A DNA stretch of 8,352 nucleotides from SXOA01 sp051004015 (GTDB taxonomy: Bacteria > Planctomycetota > Planctomycetia > Pirellulales > Pirellulaceae). The translations under genes and the position numbers were made by a program. The notes beneath the pieces are model-generated. The model saw only the letters and a list, made by a program, of their open reading frames with translations, did not search any database and was not told the DNA's origin. Positions 1 through 6,153 of this stretch are shown here, piece after piece. Every line of letters begins with the position of its first letter. Position 1 is the stretch's first letter. Where the stretch lies: NCBI GenBank assembly GCA_051004015.1, contig JBPCKT010000014.1, positions 1 to 8,352 on the forward strand. The letters are read 5' to 3'.

Positions 1-51
1 CATCAAATCCTGAGCTATGCGGCGAATGTGATCTGAAAGGCGTGAAAGTAC

Positions 52-102
52 TCACCTCGCTCCGCGAGGTGACTGGCGAGCGGCCAGCGTAAGCGGGCCG
101 GT
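52..102. repeat. Paired palindromic hairpins downstream of truA
   Basis: There are two adjacent hairpins. The first (52-72) has a perfect 9-bp stem, TCACCTCGC and its complement, around a TCC loop, and is preceded by AGTA. The second (82-99) has arms GGCCAGC and GCGGGCC around GTAA, with one mismatch. Bases 75-102 recur in inverted orientation at 145-172 with 27 of 28 matches. There is no T-run after either hairpin, so an intrinsic terminator is not clearly indicated, although these hairpins lie 3' of truA and could stabilise its transcript end. The likely identity is a dispersed extragenic palindromic (REP-like) pair. Bases 1-51 show nothing recognisable. Confidence 0.7.
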
Positions 103-144
103 CACTTGACAAATGAAACAGGAACACTTCGCGCGTGCGGACTC

Positions 145-172
145 ACCGGCCAGCTTACGCTGGCCGCTCGCC
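145..172. repeat. Inverted copy of the 75-102 palindromic repeat
   Basis: This 28-base segment is the reverse complement of 75-102 with a single mismatch. It contains its own perfect 7-bp stem, GGCCAGC and GCTGGCC, around TTAC at 148-165. It ends 8 bases before the truA stop codon (plus-strand 181). Together with 75-102 it could form a long cruciform or transcript hairpin with a loop of about 42 bases. It may act as a 3' end structure for truA, but that role is an inference. Confidence 0.7.
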
Positions 173-180
173 GGATCATG

Positions 181-927
181 TCAATACTCCACCCACATCA
201 GAAACAACCCTTGCGGCGGCGCGGTCATGCCGCTGACGCGGCGATCCTTGGCGGCCAGGATTTCCAGCGGCCAGTCCGGCGAGTGCTTCCCTTTGCCGAT
301 CTGCATCAGCGTGCCGGCGATGTTGCGGACCATGTTGTACAGAAAGCCGTCGGCTTCGACTTCGATGATGACCCGGTCGGTCCGCTCCGCCTCCCGCCGC
401 TCGACAAGCAGCTCATAGATGGTTCGCTCGGTCGTCAACCGCGACGAGCCATGCGATTCGAAGCTCGTGAAGTCGTGCGTTCCGACGAGGTGTTTGGCGG
501 CCTGCTGCATCACCTCCACATCCAGTCGCGTGTGAATTTGCCAGACGTATTGCCGGTCGAAGATATCCCGCACACGTCCGTCCTGAATGACGTAGCGGTA
601 GCGTTTGCGAAGGGCATCCCGGATGGGATGAAACTCCGCGCTCGTCTCGCTGGTCTCGAATACGAAGATGTCGTCCGGCAATTCCGCGTTCAGGGCTTTG
701 GTGATGGCCTGGGGCGGATGCCGCGTGGCGGACTGAAAGCCGACGACCTGAGCGAGGGCGTGGACTCCGGAATCGGTCCGGCCGCTGGACTTGCAAAGCA
801 CGGGCTCTTGCAGAATCCTCGCCAGCGTCTGCTCCAGCACTCCCTGCACCGTCCTTCTCTTTGGCTGCCGCTGCCAGCCGGTGAAGTGGGTGCCGTCGTA
901 GGCGAGGGTGAGCTTGAAAAATCGCAT
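181..927 (-). CDS. truA: tRNA pseudouridine(38-40) synthase TruA
   Basis: TruA isomerises uridines 38, 39 and 40 in the anticodon arm of many tRNAs to pseudouridine; it is cytoplasmic and works as a homodimer. The 248-residue product has the usual family length. The N-terminal strand reads LTLAYDGTHFTGWQRQP, and the hallmark motif GRTDSGVHA (residues 49-57) carries the catalytic Asp52. Further family features are RKRYRYVI, the central HDFTSFES-like segment and the late GFLYNMVRNIAGTL motif that closes the active site. The start is ATG at 927; no convincing Shine-Dalgarno sequence is visible. It lies 99 bases downstream of fliG on the same strand, across a polypurine and tandem-repeat spacer, so co-transcription is possible but unproven. 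Nothing is missing or truncated. The identification is secure. Confidence 0.97.
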   Translation of the reverse strand: MRFFKLTLAYDGTHFTGWQRQPKRRTVQGVLEQTLARILQEPVLCKSSGRTDSGVHALAQVVGFQSATRHPPQAITKALNAELPDDIFVFETSETSAEFHPIRDALRKRYRYVIQDGRVRDIFDRQYVWQIHTRLDVEVMQQAAKHLVGTHDFTSFESHGSSRLTTERTIYELLVERREAERTDRVIIEVEADGFLYNMVRNIAGTLMQIGKGKHSPDWPLEILAAKDRRVSGMTAPPQGLFLMWVEY

Positions 928-941
928 CCCTGCGGTTTTAA

Positions 942-973
942 CGCAAAGGCGCGGAGGCGCAAAGACGCGAAGG
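942..973. repeat. Four tandem 8-bp units between fliG and truA
   Basis: Four consecutive 8-base units, CGCAAAGG, CGCGGAGG, CGCAAAGA and CGCGAAGG, follow each other without gaps (consensus CGCRAAGG). Similar degenerate ACGCAAAGRCGC runs are, to my recollection, dispersed between genes in planctomycetes and some other phyla. The array begins 14 bases upstream of the truA start and merges into a polypurine tract. Confidence 0.65.
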
Positions 974-1023
974 GGAGGAGAGAAAGAGAGACGGAGAGAA
1001 AGAGAGCAGAAGAGAAGAAGAGA
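969..1023. repeat. Polypurine tract with 12-bp direct repeat
   Basis: On the plus strand 53 of 55 bases are A or G; the exceptions are C at 992 and C at 1007. The 12-mer AGAGAAAGAGAG occurs twice (979-990 and 995-1006). On the minus strand, which carries the genes, this is a pyrimidine-rich leader between the fliG stop and truA. Such tracts can adopt triplex structures or bind single-stranded-DNA or RNA proteins. No specific function can be read from it. Confidence 0.6.
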
Positions 1024-1026
1024 TGC

Positions 1027-2022
1027 CTACTGAATCAGCTCCTCCGCCTCCGCGTTTTGATTCACGGTGACTTCGCCGGCATCTTCCAGTTTGCGGACGA
1101 CGTCGACGATTTGCTGCTGGACCTGCTCGACTTCCGACAGCCGCACCGAGCCGAGGAATTCCATCTCTTCCTGCAAGTTGGCGGCGGCCCGGGTAGACAT
1201 GTTGCCGAGGATTTTCTGCTTGAGCTCGGCACTGGCTCCCTTGAGGGCCATCGTCCACTGGGCGGTCTCAATGTTCTTGAGGACGGTCTGAATATCTTTG
1301 TCATTGAGCTTGCACAGGTCCTCGAAGATGAACATCAGGCGGCGGATCTCCTCCACCAGCTCGGCGTCTTCCTGGGCCAGGTTTTCCATCAGGGCCCGCT
1401 CGGTGCCGCGGTCGGCCACGTTGAGGATTTCCGCCACGCTATGCACGCCCCCCGCTTTCTGGAACGACTGGGTCATCAGATTGGCCATGCGGCTTTCCAG
1501 CCCGCGTTCGACTTCCTGGATTACCTCGGGGCTGGTTTGTCCCATGTGCGCGATGCGGCGAATGACCGCCAGTTGCCGGTCGGCGGGGAGTCCCTTCACC
1601 ACCTCGGCTCCAATCGGCGGCGGCAAGTGCGAGAGGATGAGGGCGATCGTTTGCGGATGCTCGTCCATGATAAAGGTCAGCAGGTTTTGCGGATCGACCT
1701 TTTTGAGGAAGTGGAACGGGAGGGCCTCGATGGAGTGCCGCAAGTTTTCCAGCGTGGTTCCGGCCTGGTCGCCAAAGGCCTTTTCGACGAGGCTCTTGGC
1801 AATCTCCACGCCCCCCGCTTCGCCGCCAAGAGTGTGCGGGTTCGAGTCGCCAAACTCGCGGAGCACGCCCTCCTGCTCATCCGCCGACAGGCGGCCGAGC
1901 TTGGCGATTTGAATGGTGACCGCCTCCACCTGCTTGGGGTTGAGCTTGGCCAGCAGCTGCGCCGCCTGGTCCTCCGGCAAGCTGGTCAGCAGGATGGCGG
2001 CTTTACGAAGATCGGCGGGCAT
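1027..2022 (-). CDS. fliG: Flagellar motor switch protein FliG
   Basis: FliG sits on the MS ring, binds FliM, and interacts with the MotA stator to generate torque and switch direction. The 331-residue length is normal. The N-terminal domain (about 1-100) contains the KAAILLTSL and GGVEIAKSLVEKAFG segments. The middle domain carries the diagnostic EHPQT (121-125), and the hinge GGVHSVAEILN follows at 191-201. The C-terminal torque domain has MFIFEDL (230-236), the KGAS segment with Lys261, Arg278 in MSTRAA, the acidic EEME cluster (285-288) and Arg294 in VRLSEVE, so the charged residues needed for stator contact look intact. The start is ATG at 2022, without a clear Shine-Dalgarno sequence. 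It is unusual that no other flagellar gene is adjacent; fliG normally lies between fliF and fliH. It sits between a pterin synthase homologue and truA. The identification is very secure. Confidence 0.97.
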   Translation of the reverse strand: MPADLRKAAILLTSLPEDQAAQLLAKLNPKQVEAVTIQIAKLGRLSADEQEGVLREFGDSNPHTLGGEAGGVEIAKSLVEKAFGDQAGTTLENLRHSIEALPFHFLKKVDPQNLLTFIMDEHPQTIALILSHLPPPIGAEVVKGLPADRQLAVIRRIAHMGQTSPEVIQEVERGLESRMANLMTQSFQKAGGVHSVAEILNVADRGTERALMENLAQEDAELVEEIRRLMFIFEDLCKLNDKDIQTVLKNIETAQWTMALKGASAELKQKILGNMSTRAAANLQEEMEFLGSVRLSEVEQVQQQIVDVVRKLEDAGEVTVNQNAEAEELIQ

Positions 2023-2112
2023 AAAATCAAGTTGCTAGCGGTCGGCGCACGGCGGTCCTTGGCGCGGAGTATCGGCAAACGGCGGGCGCGAGTCGAGGCC
2101 AATTTCGGCCCG

Positions 2113-2610
2113 CTATTCCCCGTGCAGTTCGCACACTCCCCACTGTCCGTGGTTCTCATCCACTCCGATTTGCACCCGCTCTGGCCGGCGGCCGGAGCGC
2201 TCTTCGAGAACTGCTATCAGGCGACTTCCAATCCAGTGGGCCAGCAGCTCCGCCGTGGTATTGGCGACCGGCAGCAGCACGCAGTCATCCGCGGGAAAAA
2301 CCCAGCGGCGGCCGTCGGGCAGGAACGTGGCGGTGACCTCCTTCGCATCGCTGGTCACGCGAATCAGCGGATGGATCGCCGGCAGCAGCATCCGGTGCTC
2401 CAGCTCATCGAGGATTTTCCGCAGCTCGTCCCGCACGGCGATGAAGTCCACCACATACTGGTTCTCATCCAGCTCCCCATGCACCTCGCACGCCACCCGG
2501 TAGTTATGCCCATGCAGCCGTTCGCAGACGTTCCCCGCGAAGGTGATGAAGTGCGCCGCGCTGAAGACGTGGTGCTCCTTGTCGAGACGGATGTGGTAGT
2601 GGGTGGACAT
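2113..2610 (-). CDS. 6-carboxy-/6-pyruvoyl-tetrahydropterin synthase homologue (QueD/PTPS family)
   Basis: This COG0720 enzyme would act on dihydroneopterin triphosphate using Zn2+. The 165-residue protein has the zinc histidines His20 (FSAAH), His33 and His35 (HGHNY), and the nucleophile Cys29 in CERLHGH, which matches the C-x3-HGH spacing of QueD. NTTAELLAHWI matches the family PT(S/A)E substrate motif, and GVDENHGQWGVCE carries the terminal pterin-binding Glu. Two features are odd. The catalytic LDH motif reads LEH (70-72). An insertion of roughly 25-30 residues, including LPDGRRWVFP, precedes NTTAE and makes the protein longer than the roughly 120-residue E. coli QueD. The start is ATG at 2610, 9 bases after the CitG-like stop; GAGG overlapping the end of that gene is a plausible ribosome binding site. 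Pairing with a C1-type CitG homologue suggests a role in methanopterin-type cofactor synthesis, but queuosine synthesis remains possible. The family is secure; the exact reaction is not. Confidence 0.85.
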   Translation of the reverse strand: MSTHYHIRLDKEHHVFSAAHFITFAGNVCERLHGHNYRVACEVHGELDENQYVVDFIAVRDELRKILDELEHRMLLPAIHPLIRVTSDAKEVTATFLPDGRRWVFPADDCVLLPVANTTAELLAHWIGSRLIAVLEERSGRRPERVQIGVDENHGQWGVCELHGE

Positions 2611-2619
2611 GGCATCATC

Positions 2620-3507
2620 TTACCTCAGCGGCGGCTGGAGTTTGCCATCGCGAAGGAGGACAAACAGTCCCGCAGCAATCAGGTCGGCAGTGGTGCCGGG
2701 ATTCCGGCGGTGGCCGTCGCTGCGGAGGAAGAAGTCGAGGTCGGCGGCGGCTTCGTGGTAAGCATCTTCGCCAGGAGAGCCGGAGGCGAAGACAGCGGCG
2801 GCGTAAGTGCTGACTTCTTGAGCCGTTTCCAGGCCGCACTTACGGGCGATGAGGCTGTCGGGATGTTCGGCGAGCAGCCGCAGGTGGGTGTGGATGATGC
2901 CGTCCGTGAGCGACCAGCGGCTGGCAGCTTCGCTCAACCAAGGAGCGACTTTGCTGAGTACCAGGTCAAAGTCAGTGACGTATTGCTGGGCGACGAGATC
3001 TCTTTCCGCTGCCGCGGCCATGGCGACGAGCAGGTCGCTGGGAGCTTCGGCGGCGACGTCCATCTCATCAACTTGCCCCATGCCGCCGGGTTGAGCGAGT
3101 CGAATCGCTTCGTACACGAGTCGGCTGTCTTCGGGTGTCAGCCCTCGGAGCACTTTTCCAACACCGCCAACCAGAGGCTCGTTCCGCGGAACGGCGGCCA
3201 GGGGCGCAATGAGCAGGACCATGCCGAGATTGGTGTTGGTGTTTACAATTTGCCGCGTGGCGCGGATGGCTTCGAGAATGGTTGCGCCGACTCTAACCCG
3301 CTGAAGCGGGTTACTACGAACGGGACTGCAAGCTTCCATCGCCGGGCCGATGGCGACGGCACTAGCCACAAAGTCGGTGAACGTCAGATTCTCAAAGTCG
3401 GCTCCGCGATGCACGTTTCCGACCTTCGGCGCGGTTGCCTCCAACAGACAGGCGAGCGTGGCGCACTGGCCGATGGACATGTCGGGAATGAGGCGGCTTG
3501 TATCCAC
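2620..3507 (-). CDS. CitG/MdcB-family (triphosphoribosyl-dephospho-CoA synthase-like) protein, C1-metabolism subtype
   Basis: The PF01874/COG1767 family includes CitG, which makes the prosthetic group precursor of citrate lyase from dephospho-CoA and ATP. The 295-residue product shows EATAPKVGNVHRGADF (23-38), NTNLGMVLLIAPL (91-103) and DGHRRNPGTTADL (264-276), conserved segments of the family. The HRxADF form is what I associate with homologues beside mch and fae in methylotrophs and in planctomycetes, where a role in tetrahydromethanopterin synthesis has been suggested. No citrate or malonate lyase genes are present here. Val29 occupies a position that is usually Pro. Residues 64-72 are encoded by a palindromic repeat read in frame (3294-3316) and probably form an extra loop between helices. 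The GTG start at 3507 lies 6 bases after the oleB-like stop; ATG at 3480 (codon 10) is an alternative. The family is confident; the biochemical role is uncertain. Confidence 0.82.
   Translation of the reverse strand: MDTSRLIPDMSIGQCATLACLLEATAPKVGNVHRGADFENLTFTDFVASAVAIGPAMEACSPVRSNPLQRVRVGATILEAIRATRQIVNTNTNLGMVLLIAPLAAVPRNEPLVGGVGKVLRGLTPEDSRLVYEAIRLAQPGGMGQVDEMDVAAEAPSDLLVAMAAAAERDLVAQQYVTDFDLVLSKVAPWLSEAASRWSLTDGIIHTHLRLLAEHPDSLIARKCGLETAQEVSTYAAAVFASGSPGEDAYHEAAADLDFFLRSDGHRRNPGTTADLIAAGLFVLLRDGKLQPPLR
3294..3316 (-). repeat. Palindromic repeat read in frame inside the CitG-like gene
   Basis: On the minus strand the 23 bases begin TAG and continue with a perfect 9-bp stem, TAACCCGCT and AGCGGGTTA, around a TC loop. 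The CitG-like reading frame passes through without a stop because TAG and TAA fall out of frame. It encodes about residues 64-72 (RSNPLQRVR). The leading TAGTA and tiny loop resemble the hairpins at 7678-7707 and 8307-8336. I infer that it is an inserted element, because the family usually joins the flanking AVAIGPAMEA and VGATILEA segments more tightly. Confidence 0.6.
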
Positions 3508-3513
3508 GCGCGT

Positions 3514-4434
3514 TTACTCGGGACGCAGAGCGTCCGGGCTGGCGTTCCCACGCAGAGTGTGGGAACGAGGTGTTGTGGGAGACCTACTCAAGAACTCCCG
3601 CACCAGCGGCACAATCCGCTCGTGGGCGTCTTCCACCACGTAGTGGCCGCAGTCTGCGAGCTTGTGGACTTCCGCTTGCGGCCAGTGGGTGAGAAAGCGG
3701 TTCAAGCACTCGGGCCGAAAACACCAGTCTTTCATGCCCCAAATCAATTGGATAGGTCGGTCCCCCAGAGACGGCAGCCCCGCTTCGATTTGCTCCAGGA
3801 CTTCCCAGGTGGGATGCCGCCTGGTCATGGGGATGTCCTGCACGAACCGCTGGGTGGCGATGCGATTGGCCCACGAGTCGTACGGCGCGATGAGGCCGGC
3901 CTGTACGTCTTTCGCCAGCGGCTTCTCCACCGCCATCGTCAAAGCCGCGCGGGCAAAGGCATTGAAGCCGCGGATGGCCAGCGTGCCAAACAGCGGAATC
4001 CGGCAAGCGGCAATTCGCAGCGGCACAAACGGCGGCGGAAATGCTCCGGTATTGAAAAGCACGATGCGGCTGAACCGCTCCGGCAGCTTGAGCACCGTTC
4101 CCAGACCAATCGCGCCGCCCCAATCGTGCGCCAGCAGCGTTACGCCTTGCAAATCCAGCCGCTCCACCAGCGCGCCCAGGTCCTCAATGTGTTGGGAGAG
4201 CGTGTACGGATAATCCTGCGGTTTGTCGGAGAGTCCGCAGCCGATGTGATCCACCGCGATGCAGCGATACTGATCCCGCAGACCCAGAATCAGGTTCCGC
4301 CAGTAAAACGACCAGGTCGGGTTGCCATGCACGAACAGCAGCGGCTCGCCGGCGCCCTCGTCGAGATAGTGATAGCGCAGCGGGCCGAGGGGGAGGTGGT
4401 GGGACTCGAAGGGATAGAGGGAACGCCAGGGCAA
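3514..4434 (-). CDS. OleB-like alpha/beta-hydrolase (olefin beta-lactone decarboxylase; haloalkane dehalogenase-related)
   Basis: OleB removes CO2 from cis-beta-lactones to give long-chain cis-olefins, the last step of the OleABCD pathway. The 306-residue protein has HGNPTWSFYWRN (36-47, oxyanion Asn38), the nucleophile Asp104 with Trp105 in HDWGG, an Asp236 segment GMKDWCF and His264 in DCGHYVVEDA. The cap segment YDSWANRIATQRFVQDIP (185-202) and HIGCGLSDKP match OleB better than true haloalkane dehalogenases, though both share the Asp-Trp site. Start: no in-frame ATG fits, and TTG at 4434 gives the expected N terminus; its first base is the last base of the 4434-4569 inverted-repeat element. 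The tail after REFLSRS (about 285-306) is encoded by palindromic repeats and is probably not ancestral. No oleA, oleC or oleD lies in the window. It is 6 bases upstream of the CitG-like gene. The haloalkane dehalogenase annotation is the main alternative. Confidence 0.82.
   Translation of the reverse strand: MPWRSLYPFESHHLPLGPLRYHYLDEGAGEPLLFVHGNPTWSFYWRNLILGLRDQYRCIAVDHIGCGLSDKPQDYPYTLSQHIEDLGALVERLDLQGVTLLAHDWGGAIGLGTVLKLPERFSRIVLFNTGAFPPPFVPLRIAACRIPLFGTLAIRGFNAFARAALTMAVEKPLAKDVQAGLIAPYDSWANRIATQRFVQDIPMTRRHPTWEVLEQIEAGLPSLGDRPIQLIWGMKDWCFRPECLNRFLTHWPQAEVHKLADCGHYVVEDAHERIVPLVREFLSRSPTTPRSHTLRGNASPDALRPE
3521..3567. repeat. Two AGA-loop hairpins encoding the OleB-like tail
   Basis: Hairpin one (3521-3535) has arms GGACGC and GCGTCC around AGA. 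Hairpin two (3543-3567) has a 9-bp perfect stem, CGTTCCCAC and GTGGGAACG, that extends through a G-T and a C-G pair to the same AGA loop. Both share the core CGCAGAG. The segment is read in frame as the last residues of the OleB-like protein, and the stop TAA lies 4 bases beyond it. I recall similar GTTCCCACGCTCTGCGTGGG-type repeats as dispersed in planctomycete genomes; this could not be searched here. Confidence 0.7.
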
Positions 4435-4569
4435 ATGACGAATTCCGAATGGCGAATTTCGAATGGGAAAGGCAGGACTTCAAAATACGTGGAACTCCTC
4501 ACCCTGCAAAGGGAACAGCCGCATGTCGCCCTCTTCTCATTTGGCATTCGCCATTCGAATTTCGTCATT
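4434..4569. mobile_element. MITE-like element with 24-bp imperfect terminal inverted repeats
   Basis: Bases 4434-4457 and 4546-4569 are inverted repeats matching at 22 of 24 positions, with ends AATGACGAA and TTCGTCATT. The left end continues with GAAT-rich subrepeats (GAATTCCGAATGGCGAATTTC). The 88-base interior has no convincing gene. The element fills almost the whole 144-base gap between the metallohydrolase stop (4579) and the oleB-like start (TTG at 4434-4432), so its left end contributes to that start codon. No target-site duplication was obvious. It is either a small non-autonomous element or a dispersed intergenic repeat, and it may form a hairpin in transcripts from either strand. 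Confidence 0.6.
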
Positions 4570-4578
4570 CCGCCGCAG

Positions 4579-6153
4579 TCATTCCGCGTTAGCTTCATCG
4601 ACCTTCTTCTTCCAAAAGTCCCGCGCCATCCGGTGGTATTCCAGCACCTCGGCCTTTTGCGTCTCATCGTCGAGCTTGAGCCGCTTCGCCCGCTCGATGA
4701 CCCAGTCGAGGAAGAACTGGGAGGACCTCTTGCTCACGGTCGGCTTGTAACCGACCTGCACGTAATACGGGCCGGTCATGGCAAAGCGGTAGGTCTTCTC
4801 GGCGTCCGCCACGGCACGCACGGCCAGCCAGCCGCTTTTTTCGAACTTGATAGGCGGAAGATGTCCCTCCTTCTTAGCCCATTCGTCCAGCCGCATTTCG
4901 TGAGCGACCTTGCCGTCCTTGATGACTTCCAGGTAGTGGATCTTGTCGCGCGTGGAGAGATTCAGGGCCACGTCGAGCTCGACGGACTCCCCTTCCTCCA
5001 CCTGGAACACATGCCCCGGCAGCGCCCCTTCGGCATCCACGTCCTGCCCCGCCGCTTTGGCCGGTGTGCAGACGACCCGCGGCTGAATCAGCGGTCCGTT
5101 CGTGACAACGACGCGACCTTTTTTCAGGTTCTCGAACCAGCCTTCCCAGGTCAGCTTCTCGCCGCAGTGGACATAGACCCGGTTGTAGCCGACGGGGTTA
5201 GGAAGCACCCCCGACGCACTCCCGGCCGACGGCGGCAGGCGGATGCCGGCGTTGAGCAGATGGAAGTAGATGTCCATCGTCCAGCGGCCATTGCCGCGGG
5301 GCTCGGGATAGAGCTTCGTGTCGCGGGCCTTCCCCCAGGCCTCGCCGTTGTAAACTCCGCCGCGATGCATGTGGTTGTGGGCCAGGCCGATGGAATTCAC
5401 TTGTCCGCTCGCCACCCATATCGGCATGTCCCACCAGAAGGGCTTTTCAATATCGATATGCACGGCCGGATTCATCCGGGCCTGCTCCACGAACTTCAGC
5501 GGGGACGGAAACTCCCGTTTCGACCCCATCAACGGCAGCGGCTTCTCAAGGTTGAAGTAGAGGAGCGCCCCTCCTTCCCGCTCATCCTCGCCGGCGAGCA
5601 GGTTGTACATGCGGTCGCTCGCGAACGTGACCTGCGTCTCCTTCGGCGGACCACCGTCCTTGAAGATGTTTCGGTCGTTCCACCAGGTAATGACCGGGGA
5701 GACGTGCAAATCCTCGGCGACCATGTGCAGCTCGATTTCCTTGGGGTCGCGATGGACGTGCAGATCCCCCGACCACCAGCCGGCTTTGCTCATGTCGATG
5801 AACCGGGAGAGCACGACCTCCTTGGCGTCGTTGGCCCCTTTCTCCAGGGTGAACTGGCCGCTCATCGTGCGGTACTCCGGTCCCCGCTCCATCTCAAACG
5901 TATACGTCCCCAGCGGCAACTCCAGGCGGATTTTGTTCTCGAAGACAAAATGATCGTTCCAGTAGGGAACTCTCGGCACCTTGACCGGCTTTCCCTTGGC
6001 GTCCTTCAAATGCATCCGGGCGGCAGTCGGCTGGCCGCTGTCCCTGTCGATCACCCGCACCTCGAGCTCTCCTTTGCCGTTGGCGGCGAGGAGAGGCGCG
6101 GTCAGGATCAAGTGAACGAGAATCGCAAGCATCGTGGCTCGTTGAATAATCAT
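4579..6153 (-). CDS. Secreted CehA/McbA-like metallohydrolase (PHP-type)
   Basis: This is a probable exported metal-dependent hydrolase of the CehA/McbA family, whose namesakes hydrolyse carbaryl; the native substrates of most members are unknown. The N terminus is a signal peptide: Arg near residue 5, then the hydrophobic MLAILVHLILTAPLLAA ending at an Ala-x-Ala-like site. An Ig-like beta domain follows (about 29-118), then WWSGDLHVHR with metal-binding His132 and His134, HIDIEKPFWWD (His232, Asp234) and GLAHNHMHRGG (His259, His261, His263). The C-terminal part is beta-rich and ends in a charged helix. Numbering assumes ATG at 6153; a GTG directly before it (6156) is equally possible, and a G-rich stretch lies just upstream. 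Catabolism of an extracellular ester or glycan is possible, but nothing in the neighbourhood indicates a substrate. The family call is good; the function is unknown. Confidence 0.82.
   Translation of the reverse strand: MIIQRATMLAILVHLILTAPLLAANGKGELEVRVIDRDSGQPTAARMHLKDAKGKPVKVPRVPYWNDHFVFENKIRLELPLGTYTFEMERGPEYRTMSGQFTLEKGANDAKEVVLSRFIDMSKAGWWSGDLHVHRDPKEIELHMVAEDLHVSPVITWWNDRNIFKDGGPPKETQVTFASDRMYNLLAGEDEREGGALLYFNLEKPLPLMGSKREFPSPLKFVEQARMNPAVHIDIEKPFWWDMPIWVASGQVNSIGLAHNHMHRGGVYNGEAWGKARDTKLYPEPRGNGRWTMDIYFHLLNAGIRLPPSAGSASGVLPNPVGYNRVYVHCGEKLTWEGWFENLKKGRVVVTNGPLIQPRVVCTPAKAAGQDVDAEGALPGHVFQVEEGESVELDVALNLSTRDKIHYLEVIKDGKVAHEMRLDEWAKKEGHLPPIKFEKSGWLAVRAVADAEKTYRFAMTGPYYVQVGYKPTVSKRSSQFFLDWVIERAKRLKLDDETQKAEVLEYHRMARDFWKKKVDEANAE

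Noticed and set aside
106..111. TTGACA as a -35 promoter box
   Set aside because: No matching -10 lies at suitable spacing, and no plus-strand gene follows.
52..172. CRISPR array
   Set aside because: The repeats are facing palindromes without regular direct copies or unique spacers, and no cas genes are present.
2620..3507. Canonical citG for citrate lyase
   Set aside because: No citCDEF genes are nearby, and the HRxADF subtype points to the C1-associated branch.
3521..3567. Hairpins as intrinsic terminators between oleB-like and CitG-like genes
   Set aside because: They lack T-runs, are translated, and lie inside a tightly spaced gene pair.
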